DNA of 7,883 nt from an uncultured Planctomycetales bacterium. Its GTDB lineage: Bacteria; Planctomycetota; Planctomycetia; Isosphaerales; Isosphaeraceae. Position numbers and translations under genes: made by a program. The notes beneath the pieces were generated by a model that was not told where the DNA came from, searched no databases, and worked only from the letters and a program-made list of their open reading frames with translations. How positions within the stretch are numbered: the first letter of the stretch is position 1; each line of letters begins with the position of its first letter. The stretch lies in contig CALKTZ010001077.1 in NCBI GenBank assembly GCA_937997355.1, positions 1 to 7,883 on the forward strand. The letters run 5' to 3'. This document shows positions 1-7,530 of the stretch, piece by piece.

Positions 1-1
1 C

Positions 2-685
2 GGGCGTTATCAATACACCCTCCAGAGCCGCGTCGACGACCTCGAAATGCTGCTCGAAAAATTAGGCGTCGATCGAGAGATCACCCTGGTGCTCCACGAT
101 TGGGGGGGGATGATCGGCACGGCCTATGCGGCCAGGCATCCCGAGCGGATCGCCCGGATGGTGATCATGAACACCGGGGGGTTCCGGATGCCCAGATCGA
201 AGGCGTTCCCCTGGCCCCTCTGGCTGGGACGGAACACGGCGCTCGGCGGCTGGCTGATCCGACGCCTCAACGCCTTCTGCCTCGGCACCGCGGCGATCGG
301 CTGCACGAAGCGTCGGATGCCTCGCGATGTTCGCCGAGCGATCGTCGCCCCTTACGATGGCTGGGACAATCGGATCGCGATTCATCGGTTCGTTCAGGAC
401 ATCCCGCTCCGACCCGGCGACCGCGCGTACGACCTGGTCGCGTGGGTCGAATCTCGGTTGGATTCCCTGGCGACGGTCCCGAAGCTGATCGCCTGGGGCA
501 TGAAGGACTTCGTGTTCGACCGGCATTTCCTCGACGAATGGATCAGGCGATTTCCGGCTGCCGAGGTCCACAGATTCCCCCAGGCCGGGCACTACTTGCT
601 GGAAGACGAGCCGGAGGCGGTCCTCTCGCGGATCGAGGCGTTCTTCCACACGCACCCCGTCGGGCAGGAGTGCATCGCCCGATGA
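2..685 (+). CDS. oleB: OleB-like alpha/beta-hydrolase (beta-lactone decarboxylase), 5' partial
   Basis: The reading frame is open from base 2, so the start lies upstream of the window; 227 residues are visible and roughly 70 are probably missing compared with the usual length of about 300. The fold is the haloalkane-dehalogenase type of alpha/beta-hydrolase. The nucleophile elbow reads HDWGG, with Asp at codon 98-100. The acid is probably the Asp of GMKDF (506-508), and the base is the His of AGHYLLEDEPE (590-592). In the known olefin pathway this enzyme decarboxylates the cis-beta-lactone made by OleC to give a long-chain internal alkene. The gene stops inside the oleC start (ATGA), with oleC and oleD following, and that order is what separates it from other hydrolases of the family. 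The internal ATG at 47 is not the real start, because family-like sequence (YQYTLQSRVDDLE) precedes it. An 8-G run encodes part of the elbow. Family assignment is strong; activity is inferred. Confidence 0.9.
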   Translation, partial: GRYQYTLQSRVDDLEMLLEKLGVDREITLVLHDWGGMIGTAYAARHPERIARMVIMNTGGFRMPRSKAFPWPLWLGRNTALGGWLIRRLNAFCLGTAAIGCTKRRMPRDVRRAIVAPYDGWDNRIAIHRFVQDIPLRPGDRAYDLVAWVESRLDSLATVPKLIAWGMKDFVFDRHFLDEWIRRFPAAEVHRFPQAGHYLLEDEPEAVLSRIEAFFHTHPVGQECIAR

Positions 686-2394
686 CCAGCACCCTGCCGC
701 CAGGCACCTGCAACATCGCGTCGCAGCTTGTCGCGATGGCCCGGCTCCAGCCATTCACCGCCGCCGTGATGAGCCCGGAAGGGAAGACGCGGGCCGGGCG
801 GACTCGCTATGCGCATCTGACCTACCAGCAGCTCGAACAGGAGAGCGAGTGGATCTCGGCGGGCCTCCGGGCTCAGGGCATCTTGCCGGGGGCGCGGGCG
901 GCGGTGATGGTGCGTCCGAGCCTGAATCTCTTCGCCCTCACGTTTGCCCTGTTCCGATCCGGGATCGCGCCCGTGCTGATCGACCCGGGGATCGGCGTTC
1001 GCCAGATGGGGCGTTGCCTCGACGAGGCGGAGCCGGACCTCTTCTTCGGGGTCCCGGAAGCCGTCATCCTCCGGAAGGTGCTGGGATGGGCAAAACGGAC
1101 GATTCGCCAGGTCATCTGGGTCCCCAACGAACGCCGCCATTGGCCGATTCCATTCCCCTTCCGGACGACGCTCGACGACGTTCGCGGGGTCGGCCGAGAA
1201 CTTCTGGATCGCGACCCGAAGCCGACGCCGACGATCCATGCCTGCGGCAAGAACGAAACGGCGGCCATCCTCTTCACGAGCGGGAGCACCGGGCCGCCGA
1301 AGGGAGCGATCTACACCCACTCGATGCTGGAGGCCCAGGTCGATCGACTTCGAGATCTCTACGCGATCGAGCCGGGGGAAATCGATCTCTGCACGTTTCC
1401 GCTCTTCGCGCTTTTCGCCCCAGCCTTGGGGATGACGTCGATCATCCCGGATATGGACCCAACCCGGCCCGCGAGGGTGAATCCCGCGAACATCTTCGAG
1501 GTCTTCCGGGATTTCGGGGTCACCAACCTGTTCGGCTCGCCGGCTCTGCTGCGTCGGCTAACGTCGGCGGGGGGGACGGAACGGCTCGCATTCCCCACGC
1601 TCAAGCGGGTGGTTTCGGCCGGTGCTCCCGCCTCATCGCGAACCCTGGAACAATTCTCCAGGCTGCTGATTCCGCCTGCTCAGATTTTCACCCCGTACGG
1701 CGCGACCGAGGCGCTCCCCGTCGCGTCGATCGGCAGCGACGAGGTTCTGGGAGAGACGCGATCCGCCACCGATCGCGGGGAGGGGGTTTGCGTCGGCATG
1801 CCGGTCCCGGGGATCACCGTCAAGGTCATCCGGATCAACGATCGGCCGATCGCCGCCTGGTCGGATGACCTGGAAGTGCCGGACGGGGAGATCGGGGAAA
1901 TCGCCGTTTCGGGGCCGGTGGTCAGCCGCAAATATTTCAATCGGCCCGAGGCGACCGCCCTGGCGAAGATCGCCGATCCGGAGAACGGCACGTTCTATCA
2001 TCGGATGGGGGATGTCGGCTATTTCGACGATACCGGCCGCATCTGGTTTTGCGGCCGGAAATCGCATCGGGTGATCCTCGAGGACGAAACCCTTTTCACC
2101 ATTCCCTGCGAGGCGGTCTTCAACACTCATCCCGAGATTTCGAGGACGGCATTGGTCGGGGTGAGCCGCAATGGTTCGACGATCCCCGTCCTCTGCGTCG
2201 AACCTGTCGCGAGGCTGACCGGCTCCGATCGGAAACGGATCGGCGACGATCTGCGAGCCATCGCGGAGCGTTTTCCACATACCAGGCGGATTCAAACGTT
2301 TCTCTTCCACGACTCGTTTCCCGTGGATATCCGCCATAATGCCAAGATCTTTCGCGAGAAGCTCGCGGTCTGGGCGGCCGGGAGCCTGAAATGA
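682..2394 (+). CDS. oleC: OleC-like beta-lactone synthetase (AMP-ligase family)
   Basis: This is a 570-residue member of the acyl/aryl-CoA ligase (ANL) superfamily and is full length for OleC. The ATP-binding loop TSGSTGPPKG is at residues 199-208, YGATE at 339-343, and the GDVGYFDD hinge motif has its Asp at 444. The C-terminal RHNAKI motif, with the presumed catalytic Lys 555, is the form typical of OleC. In the pathway it uses ATP to close a beta-hydroxy acid into a cis-beta-lactone, without any CoA step. I chose ATG 682 because it overlaps the oleB stop as ATGA and has AGGAG at 666-670, 11 nt upstream. The same frame is open back to base 100, but that part overlaps oleB in another frame and does not look like protein. 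The stop overlaps the oleD start. All core motifs are intact. Without its neighbours it could be mistaken for a generic fatty-acyl-CoA ligase. Confidence 0.92.
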   Translation: MTSTLPPGTCNIASQLVAMARLQPFTAAVMSPEGKTRAGRTRYAHLTYQQLEQESEWISAGLRAQGILPGARAAVMVRPSLNLFALTFALFRSGIAPVLIDPGIGVRQMGRCLDEAEPDLFFGVPEAVILRKVLGWAKRTIRQVIWVPNERRHWPIPFPFRTTLDDVRGVGRELLDRDPKPTPTIHACGKNETAAILFTSGSTGPPKGAIYTHSMLEAQVDRLRDLYAIEPGEIDLCTFPLFALFAPALGMTSIIPDMDPTRPARVNPANIFEVFRDFGVTNLFGSPALLRRLTSAGGTERLAFPTLKRVVSAGAPASSRTLEQFSRLLIPPAQIFTPYGATEALPVASIGSDEVLGETRSATDRGEGVCVGMPVPGITVKVIRINDRPIAAWSDDLEVPDGEIGEIAVSGPVVSRKYFNRPEATALAKIADPENGTFYHRMGDVGYFDDTGRIWFCGRKSHRVILEDETLFTIPCEAVFNTHPEISRTALVGVSRNGSTIPVLCVEPVARLTGSDRKRIGDDLRAIAERFPHTRRIQTFLFHDSFPVDIRHNAKIFREKLAVWAAGSLK

Positions 2395-3416
2395 GAGCAC
2401 TCGTCACCGGCGGAGGGGGCTTTCTCGGCACCGCCATCGTCCGCCAGTTGAGGGACCGAGGGGATGAGGTCCGAACCCTCTCGCGAAATCCCCATTCCCA
2501 GCTCGATGAGCTGGGCGTCGAGTCGATCCTCGGCGACGTCGCCGATCGGACGATCGTCCAGCGTGCCGTACAGGGATGCGACATCGTCTTCCACACCGCC
2601 GCGAAGGCCGGGATCTGGGGGCCTTACTCCGAGTATTATCGCAGCAACGTGGAGGGGACGCGCAACGTCGTCGCCGCCTGCCAGGACCTCGGGGTCGAGC
2701 GGCTGGTGTTCACCAGCTCGCCGAGCGTCGTCTTCAACGGGGACGATCTGGAAGGAGTCGACGAGTCGATCCCTTACGCCAGGAAGTTTGAAGCGGCCTA
2801 CCCCAAGACGAAGGCGGAAGCGGAACGGATCGTCCTGAGTAATAATAGCGACATCCTGGCCACGGTCTCCATTCGTCCTCATCTCATCTGGGGACCCGGC
2901 GACACCAATCTCCTCCCTCGAATCATCGCCCGGGCGCAAACCGGTCGGCTTCGAAGAATCGGCCGGACCAACCCCCTGATCGATCCCATTTACATCGACA
3001 ACGCGGCGGAGGCCCACCTGCTCGCGGCCGATCGTCTCGCCCCCGGTTCGCCGATCGCCGGGAAGATTTACTTCGTCACCCAGGGGACGCCGCTCCCGCT
3101 CTGGGAGATGATCAACGGTATGTTGCATGCGGCACAGCTCCCCCCCGTCGATCGCTCCGTCCCCGCCGGCATCGCCATGTCCCTGGGCTTGCTGATGGAA
3201 GGGATTTATCGGATCGCCCGAAGGACCGAAGATCCTCCCGCCACCCGGTTTCTCGTCCGAGAGTTGAGCACGAGTCACTGGTTCAACAACGACGCCGCGC
3301 GGCGTGATCTCGGCTATGAGCCCCGCGTGACGATCGAGGAAGGCTTGCGGCGGCTCGAAAATTGGCTGCGTGAAACCACCCTCGCACGATCCGGTGCGAG
3401 TCAGCCCGTGCCTTGA
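2391..3416 (+). CDS. oleD: OleD-like NAD(P)-dependent 2-alkyl-3-oxoalkanoate reductase
   Basis: This is a 341-residue extended short-chain dehydrogenase of the 3-beta-HSD/epimerase type. The Rossmann nucleotide motif TGGGGFLG starts at residue 6, with glycines 7, 10 and 13. The catalytic region has TSSPSVV at 108-114 and the YxxxK pair Tyr137/Lys141. The stretch around TSSPSVVFNG and YPKTKAEAE is characteristic of OleD. In the pathway it reduces the 2-alkyl-3-oxoalkanoic acid made by OleA to the beta-hydroxy acid used by OleC. The start ATG 2391 overlaps the oleC stop by 4 bp and has GGGAG at 2380-2384, 6 nt upstream, so translation is probably coupled. It is the last gene of the run; the next gene starts 561 bp later. 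The alternative reading, a generic sterol/sugar dehydrogenase, is made unlikely by the operon. Confidence 0.91.
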   Translation: MRALVTGGGGFLGTAIVRQLRDRGDEVRTLSRNPHSQLDELGVESILGDVADRTIVQRAVQGCDIVFHTAAKAGIWGPYSEYYRSNVEGTRNVVAACQDLGVERLVFTSSPSVVFNGDDLEGVDESIPYARKFEAAYPKTKAEAERIVLSNNSDILATVSIRPHLIWGPGDTNLLPRIIARAQTGRLRRIGRTNPLIDPIYIDNAAEAHLLAADRLAPGSPIAGKIYFVTQGTPLPLWEMINGMLHAAQLPPVDRSVPAGIAMSLGLLMEGIYRIARRTEDPPATRFLVRELSTSHWFNNDAARRDLGYEPRVTIEEGLRRLENWLRETTLARSGASQPVP

Positions 3417-3517
3417 ACGAATCGCCCGGCCGCACAAAGATTCCAGGAAGGAAAGGGACGCGCCCGATTGTCCCGGCGAAGGATTCAATTCGGTTGATTT
3501 AGGGGAATCTGGGGTTC

Positions 3518-3546
3518 TTGTCAGACGTGAAATCGTTTCTTAGGAT
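3518..3546 (+). promoter_or_regulatory. Candidate sigma70-like promoter for the ABC operon
   Basis: TTGTCA (3518-3523, five of six consensus positions) is followed after exactly 17 nt by TAGGAT (3541-3546, four of six). The predicted transcript would start near 3553 and carry a leader of roughly 425 nt before the ATPase start at 3978. This is the best-scoring pair I found by eye between oleD and the ATPase. Promoter rules are less well known in Planctomycetota, so the call is tentative. Confidence 0.5.
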
Positions 3547-3591
3547 AGGTTCCCCGAGAACGAGATCGAAGTGATCGGATCAGTCGAAAGT

Positions 3592-3603
3592 CGAATCGAT
3601 TCG
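3592..3603. promoter_or_regulatory. 12-bp perfect palindrome, possible operator
   Basis: CGAATCGATTCG reads identically on both strands. It lies about 45 bp downstream of the candidate -10 element and about 20 bp upstream of a second palindrome, a place where a dimeric regulator could bind. No specific regulator family is recognised. Confidence 0.35.
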
Positions 3604-3623
3604 CGAGAGGTCCGCTCAAGTCA

Positions 3624-3642
3624 TCAAAAATCGGATTTTTGA
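3624..3642. promoter_or_regulatory. 19-bp perfect hyphenated palindrome, possible operator
   Basis: Two 9-base arms, TCAAAAATC and GATTTTTGA, flank a single G. The 1-nt centre and AT-rich arms fit a dimeric protein-binding site better than an RNA terminator; folded as RNA it would give only a weak A-U stem. It lies in the presumed leader of the ABC operon. Confidence 0.45.
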
Positions 3643-3741
3643 AGAAAACGCTCGAACAAATTAAGGCTAGGGGTCGTAGCATTCGCGGGGTGTCATCTGG
3701 ACGGGTACCGATCCGTGCCGGTCGATTGCTCCAAAGCCGGG

Positions 3742-3771
3742 TTTTCTCTCGGTCTGTCCGCTTTTCTCTCG
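3742..3771 (+). repeat. Tandem-spaced direct repeat TTTTCTCTCG, 20-bp period
   Basis: Identical 10-mers occupy 3742-3751 and 3762-3771, so their starts are 20 bp apart, close to two helical turns. Such in-phase direct repeats are a common layout for response-regulator or other activator sites. Function is inferred only from spacing and from the non-coding position upstream of the ABC genes. Confidence 0.45.
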
Positions 3772-3977
3772 TTTCCGATGATGTCGTCCCATTCCGCCGA
3801 TGACTCGCCTATCTCAAGACGGGCGGGGGAATCGGGCTATTTTTGAATCCCATTTTCGGGATGGCCTCATCGGGTCGAAGAGAGACGTGTGACGGGTATT
3901 GCTCGGATCGGCCGGCCGTGGCGTCGCCACCGTACTGTCAACAACGGTTTTTCACCTGTGCGAGAGGCCTCCTCGTA

Positions 3978-4871
<894 letters not shown>

Positions 4872-4888
4872 TCTCCAGCACGGAGGGA

Positions 4889-4910
4889 CCGCCGGCGCGA
4901 TCGCTGGCGG
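4889..4910 (+). other. Strong GC hairpin just after the ATPase stop
   Basis: CCGCCGGCG (4889-4897) pairs with CGCTGGCGG (4902-4910) over nine positions, one of them a G-U, around a CGAT loop. Two further G-C pairs can form beyond a tandem G-A mismatch. It begins 18 nt after the stop codon. No T tract follows, so it is not a classic intrinsic terminator. A role in partial termination, 3'-end protection or processing is inferred. Confidence 0.5.
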
Positions 4911-4944
4911 GACCGACCCCGTCTCGCCGTGTCTGATCACCCGA

Positions 4945-4985
4945 GGGAACGGACGCCCCTGATGCCCTTCGGCATCCGCGTTCCC
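4945..4985 (+). other. Two-tier hairpin in the ATPase-permease spacer
   Basis: An outer 7-bp stem, GGGAACG (4945-4951) with CGTTCCC (4979-4985), encloses an inner 6-bp stem, GATGCC (4961-4966) with GGCATC (4971-4976), closed by a CTTC loop. The interior loop is asymmetric. No T tract follows. The nested pairing in a non-coding spacer suggests an RNA element, but no known riboswitch class is recognised. Confidence 0.45.
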
Positions 4986-5025
4986 TTTGCGGTTGGATCA
5001 TTTTCCATTCATTCGAATTTTCATT

Positions 5026-5047
5026 CTCCCGGCCGCGGCGGCGGGAG
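5026..5047 (+). other. GC hairpin upstream of the permease start
   Basis: CTCCCG (5026-5031) pairs with CGGGAG (5042-5047) around a GC-only loop containing the self-complementary GCCGCGGC (5032-5039). It ends 26 nt before the permease ATG. It could influence ribosome access, but the pairing is short and may be a by-product of composition. Confidence 0.35.
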
Positions 5048-5058
5048 CCGTTTGATAC

Positions 5059-5076
5059 GGAGCATCTTCGGAGATG
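5059..5076 (+). promoter_or_regulatory. Ribosome-binding site and start-codon hairpin of the permease
   Basis: GGAG at 5059-5062 is the likely Shine-Dalgarno site, 11 nt before ATG 5074. Between them CATCT (5063-5067) can pair with AGATG (5072-5076) around TCGG, which puts the start codon in the stem. A second GGAG at 5070-5073 abuts the ATG and is too close to serve. The hairpin could lower initiation or shorten the effective spacing; this is inference. Confidence 0.35.
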
Positions 5077-6258
5077 ACCGGATTTTTCTCATCATTCCTG
5101 GTCTGGGCACAGACCCCAAGTACGACGATGCCGTCGATCCCGCCGGTACCGGCACCCCCGCCGCTGCCGTACACGGGGCAGCAACTGGCGATCTTGCAGT
5201 GGCTCCGCCTCTTCGGCGATCCGCTCATCACCACCGGCAGCGATATCGGCGGGCTGTTGACCTGGCTCAAGACGCTCGCACTCCTGAGCCTCGTGTGCTG
5301 GATCGGCTCCTGGCTCGTCACGGCATTCAAGGAGCGGACGATCGGCCAGGGGAAATGGTTCGATTATCTCTTCTTCGCGGCATTCGTGCTGACTCCCGTC
5401 GCGGTCCTGCTGCGCGAGCTGGAAACGTCCGAGAAGATCGGCCATCATCTGGTGGGCAACATCCCGCTCCCCTCGTTCCTCGGCTTCCTCGCGGCGGGCC
5501 TATTCATCGTCTGGCTGGAAATCGGGATCTGGCGCACGATCCTCCGGTTCGGGCGGTTCGCGGATGTTCTGGTCGCCCTCGGGATTCACATCGGCCTGGC
5601 GTTGGGCCTGGTCGTCGGCTGGTTCTTCATGCCGCTCCTGACATTGACGCCGGATGGGAAGAATCTCCCCTGGACCTGGCGTGACGCGGTCGTCTTCGGC
5701 GCGAGGATGAGCGCGACCTACATGGGCTACTTCGCCCTGATCCTGTTCGCCCTGGTCTTCTTCAAGGAAGTGGTCCAGGTTCGCGGCCGTCGTCTCTATT
5801 CCATCGCGCGGGTCAGTATTTATGAAGCGAATCGGCGGATGTGGGCCTCCTGGGTGGTCATCACCATCTTCCTCCTGGTGCTCGCCTTCACGCACTGGTT
5901 CCTCCAGCCGCCTCGCGCCGCCGAGCTCGGCCGGCTCTATGTCGGGACGCTGATCCTGCTCTGCTCGCTCCTCCTGACCACCATGGTCACGATCCTCACG
6001 CCGCTGAGCATCCCGACCGACATCCAGCAGCAGACGATTTTCACGGTCGTGTCGAAGCCGGTGCGTCGGCTCGAACTGATCTGGGGGCGCATGATCGGCT
6101 ACATGGCGATCGTCTCGGTCCTGGTCGTCTTGTTCTACTTCATCAGCCTCGGCTACATCCGGCGGACGGTCGGCCTGACGATCGACGCGACCTACGCCGC
6201 CGCCCAGAAGGCGAAGGATGAGAACCGGGTCGACGCCGCCAAGCAGTTGCTGGAGTAG
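5074..6258 (+). CDS. N-terminal part of the ABC-2-like permease (up to the TAG)
   Basis: This part is 394 residues. A short hydrophobic, proline-rich N-terminus (residues 1-32) is followed by membrane segments at about 62-84, 96-115, 133-152, 163-189, 207-230, 258-277, 288-311 and 339-361. Between the last two lies TIFTVVSKPVRRLELIWGRM (321-340). Its SKPVRR-E-xWGR pattern matches the conserved loop of ABC-2 and NosY-like permeases and is the best support for the family call. After residue 361 the chain leaves the membrane and begins a charged helix (AAAQKAKDENRVDAAKQLLE) that the TAG cuts. A protein ending here would lack the extracytoplasmic domain and the last four membrane segments, so it is unlikely to work alone. 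ATG 5074 is supported by GGAG at 5059-5062. The substrate is unknown. Confidence 0.8.
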   Translation: MTGFFSSFLVWAQTPSTTMPSIPPVPAPPPLPYTGQQLAILQWLRLFGDPLITTGSDIGGLLTWLKTLALLSLVCWIGSWLVTAFKERTIGQGKWFDYLFFAAFVLTPVAVLLRELETSEKIGHHLVGNIPLPSFLGFLAAGLFIVWLEIGIWRTILRFGRFADVLVALGIHIGLALGLVVGWFFMPLLTLTPDGKNLPWTWRDAVVFGARMSATYMGYFALILFALVFFKEVVQVRGRRLYSIARVSIYEANRRMWASWVVITIFLLVLAFTHWFLQPPRAAELGRLYVGTLILLCSLLLTTMVTILTPLSIPTDIQQQTIFTVVSKPVRRLELIWGRMIGYMAIVSVLVVLFYFISLGYIRRTVGLTIDATYAAAQKAKDENRVDAAKQLLE

Positions 6259-6291
6259 GCGGAGCAGCTTCGGACGCGCCTCTCGGCCCGC

Positions 6292-7530
6292 GTGCCGGTC
6301 CGCGGGTCGCTCTCCTTCCTCGATGCGCGCGGCACGCCGCACGCCATGGGGATCGACGTCGGGTCCGATCAGAGCATGAAGGAGCCCCGGAGCCACATCG
6401 AGGGGGCAACCCCCGCCACGGCCATCTGGAGCTTCGGCGTCGTGCCGGACCCCTTCACGCCGCCGAATGTCCGCCCCCGGTTCCTCAATCGCAGAATCCC
6501 GGTGGCCGACTTCCTCAAGTCGAAGAGCCCGGAGGAGGCGCTCGACCGTCTCGTCGAGGTCCAGCAGCAGATCAATGCCGCGAAGGCCGAGAAGGCTTCT
6601 CCGAACGTTGCCCCGGCCAAGGTCAGCCAGCTCGATGCCTCGATCGAGAGCAATAACAAGCTCGTCGAGCAGCTCCAGGCCGACTACGATCGGCTGAACA
6701 AAGAGGTGGCGACCCTCGAAGAACAGGGGAAGGTCAAGGAAGCCGCCGACATTCGCTCCAACGACGTGATCGTGGAGATGACCTTCAATGTCTACCGGAC
6801 GACGAAGGGGAAGCTCGGGGAACCGGTCTACGCCGAAATGCTGGTGACCAATCCCCGGACCCAGGCGACCTACACCGACTTCTTCCCGATCAAGGAATAC
6901 TACACGAATCGCCGGCCGATCCCGGCCAAGGTCCTCGCCGGCTGCGGCGGGGCCCTCAAGATCGAGATCCGCTGCATGAGCCCGACCCAGTACCTGGGGA
7001 TGGCCGAGAGCGACCTCTATTTGCTCTCCAGCCAGGGAAATTTCGGCATCAATCTGTTCAAGGGGTTGTTCGGCGTGTGGCTCCAGGCCATGGTCCTGAC
7101 CGCCATCGGCGTCTTCGCCGGGACGTTCCTGAGCTGGCCCGTGGCCCTGCTGACGACCGTCGCGTTCTTCATCGCGGGTCAGATCGCCTTCTCGTTCCTG
7201 GTCGATTTCACGAGAGAGGCCGTCCAGGGAGGCGGGCCGTTCGAGTCGCTCATCCGCCTGGTGACCCACGATAACCTGATGTCGGACCTCGCCCCGACCC
7301 CCGGTGTCGTGCTGGCCAAGACCCTGGATTCGCTGCTGATGCCGGTGATGTCGATGCTGGTCTTCATCGTGCCGAACTTCCAGGCGCTCGACGTGAGCAA
7401 CACCGTGGCCGACGGCTTCGCCGTGACCAACGGCGCGCTCTTCAGCAATCTCCTCCTCTCGATCGCTTACGCTTTGCCGTTCTCCATCGTCGGATATTTC
7501 ATCTTGAAGAATCGCGAGGTGGCCGCATGA
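6292..7530 (+). CDS. C-terminal part of the ABC-2-like permease (after the TAG)
   Basis: Protein-like sequence resumes directly after the TAG, at 6259; 6292 is merely the first possible (GTG) start. Using the joined numbering, a soluble domain covers about 396-665. It includes SLSFLDARG, an AIWSFGVVPDPF stretch, a charged coiled coil at roughly 485-560 and a beta-rich part after it. Membrane segments follow at about 667-688, 689-711, 753-769 and 790-811, ending in KNREVAA. Neither GTG 6292 nor ATG 6346 or 6376 has a Shine-Dalgarno site at a useful distance. The soluble domain would also need export, yet no signal sequence precedes it if translation starts here. It therefore makes sense only as the continuation of the upstream half. 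The final TGA overlaps the next start (ATGATG). Confidence 0.7.
   Translation: MPVRGSLSFLDARGTPHAMGIDVGSDQSMKEPRSHIEGATPATAIWSFGVVPDPFTPPNVRPRFLNRRIPVADFLKSKSPEEALDRLVEVQQQINAAKAEKASPNVAPAKVSQLDASIESNNKLVEQLQADYDRLNKEVATLEEQGKVKEAADIRSNDVIVEMTFNVYRTTKGKLGEPVYAEMLVTNPRTQATYTDFFPIKEYYTNRRPIPAKVLAGCGGALKIEIRCMSPTQYLGMAESDLYLLSSQGNFGINLFKGLFGVWLQAMVLTAIGVFAGTFLSWPVALLTTVAFFIAGQIAFSFLVDFTREAVQGGGPFESLIRLVTHDNLMSDLAPTPGVVLAKTLDSLLMPVMSMLVFIVPNFQALDVSNTVADGFAVTNGALFSNLLLSIAYALPFSIVGYFILKNREVAA

Larger units (their letters stand above)
3417..3977 (+). other. 561-bp non-coding region between oleD and the ABC operon
   Basis: No convincing gene or structural RNA is seen here on either strand. The region is visibly poorer in G and C than its flanks and contains none of the CGATCG hexamers common in the genes. 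No classic intrinsic terminator follows oleD: the best candidate is a 5-bp GGGAC/GTCCC stem (3455-3474) without a T tract. The regulatory candidates inside, namely a promoter, two palindromes and a direct repeat, are listed separately. The in-frame extension of the ABC ATPase up to 3843 was rejected as coding because the family-like sequence begins at 3978. Confidence 0.75.
5074..7530 (+). pseudogene. ABC-2-like permease, full frame interrupted by one in-frame TAG
   Basis: A single frame of 819 codons, counting the terminal TGA, runs from ATG 5074 to 7530 with one interruption, TAG at codon 395 (6256-6258). Sequence on both sides reads as one protein: ...AAKQLLE, stop, AEQLRTRLSARV... continues a helical, heptad-like pattern. 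The joined product would have about eight membrane segments, an extracytoplasmic domain of roughly 290 residues with a coiled coil, then about four more membrane segments. No frameshift or further stop occurs in the 1.27 kb after the TAG, so there is no sign of decay. CAG or GAG to TAG is a one-base change that fits the context. The possibilities are a recent nonsense mutation, a base-call error, or UAG readthrough. It would pair with the ATPase upstream; the gene after it overlaps its final stop. Confidence 0.7.

Noticed and set aside
100..681. N-terminal extension of oleC in its own frame
   Set aside because: It overlaps oleB in another frame, is rich in Arg, Pro and Gly without pattern, and the ATGA-coupled start at 682 gives the normal OleC length.
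849..1868. 339-codon plus-strand frame inside oleC
   Set aside because: It lies wholly within oleC in another frame and has a shadow-like composition.
3455..3474. GGGAC/GTCCC stem after oleD as a terminator
   Set aside because: It has only five pairs, a 10-nt loop and no following T tract.
2292..3488. 398-codon minus-strand open frame opposite oleD
   Set aside because: It is antisense to a well-supported enzyme with intact motifs, and its own translation has no recognisable domain.
3639..3667. Second promoter TTGAAG-N17-TAAGGC
   Set aside because: The -10 match is too poor, and the -35 element overlaps the 19-bp palindrome.
3843..3977. N-terminal extension of the ABC ATPase
   Set aside because: The extra 45 residues resemble no ABC N-terminus; ATG 3978 gives the normal family length and beginning.
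6256..6258. UAG read as pyrrolysine
   Set aside because: No Pyl genes are visible, the family is not a methylamine methyltransferase, and a one-base change from CAG or GAG explains the codon more simply.
5500..7269. 589-codon open frame on the minus strand across the permease, spanning the TAG
   Set aside because: It is low-complexity, rich in Arg, Glu, Asp and Gly, with no domain-like pattern. It mirrors a GC-rich gene with clear membrane segments on the other strand, so it is a composition shadow.
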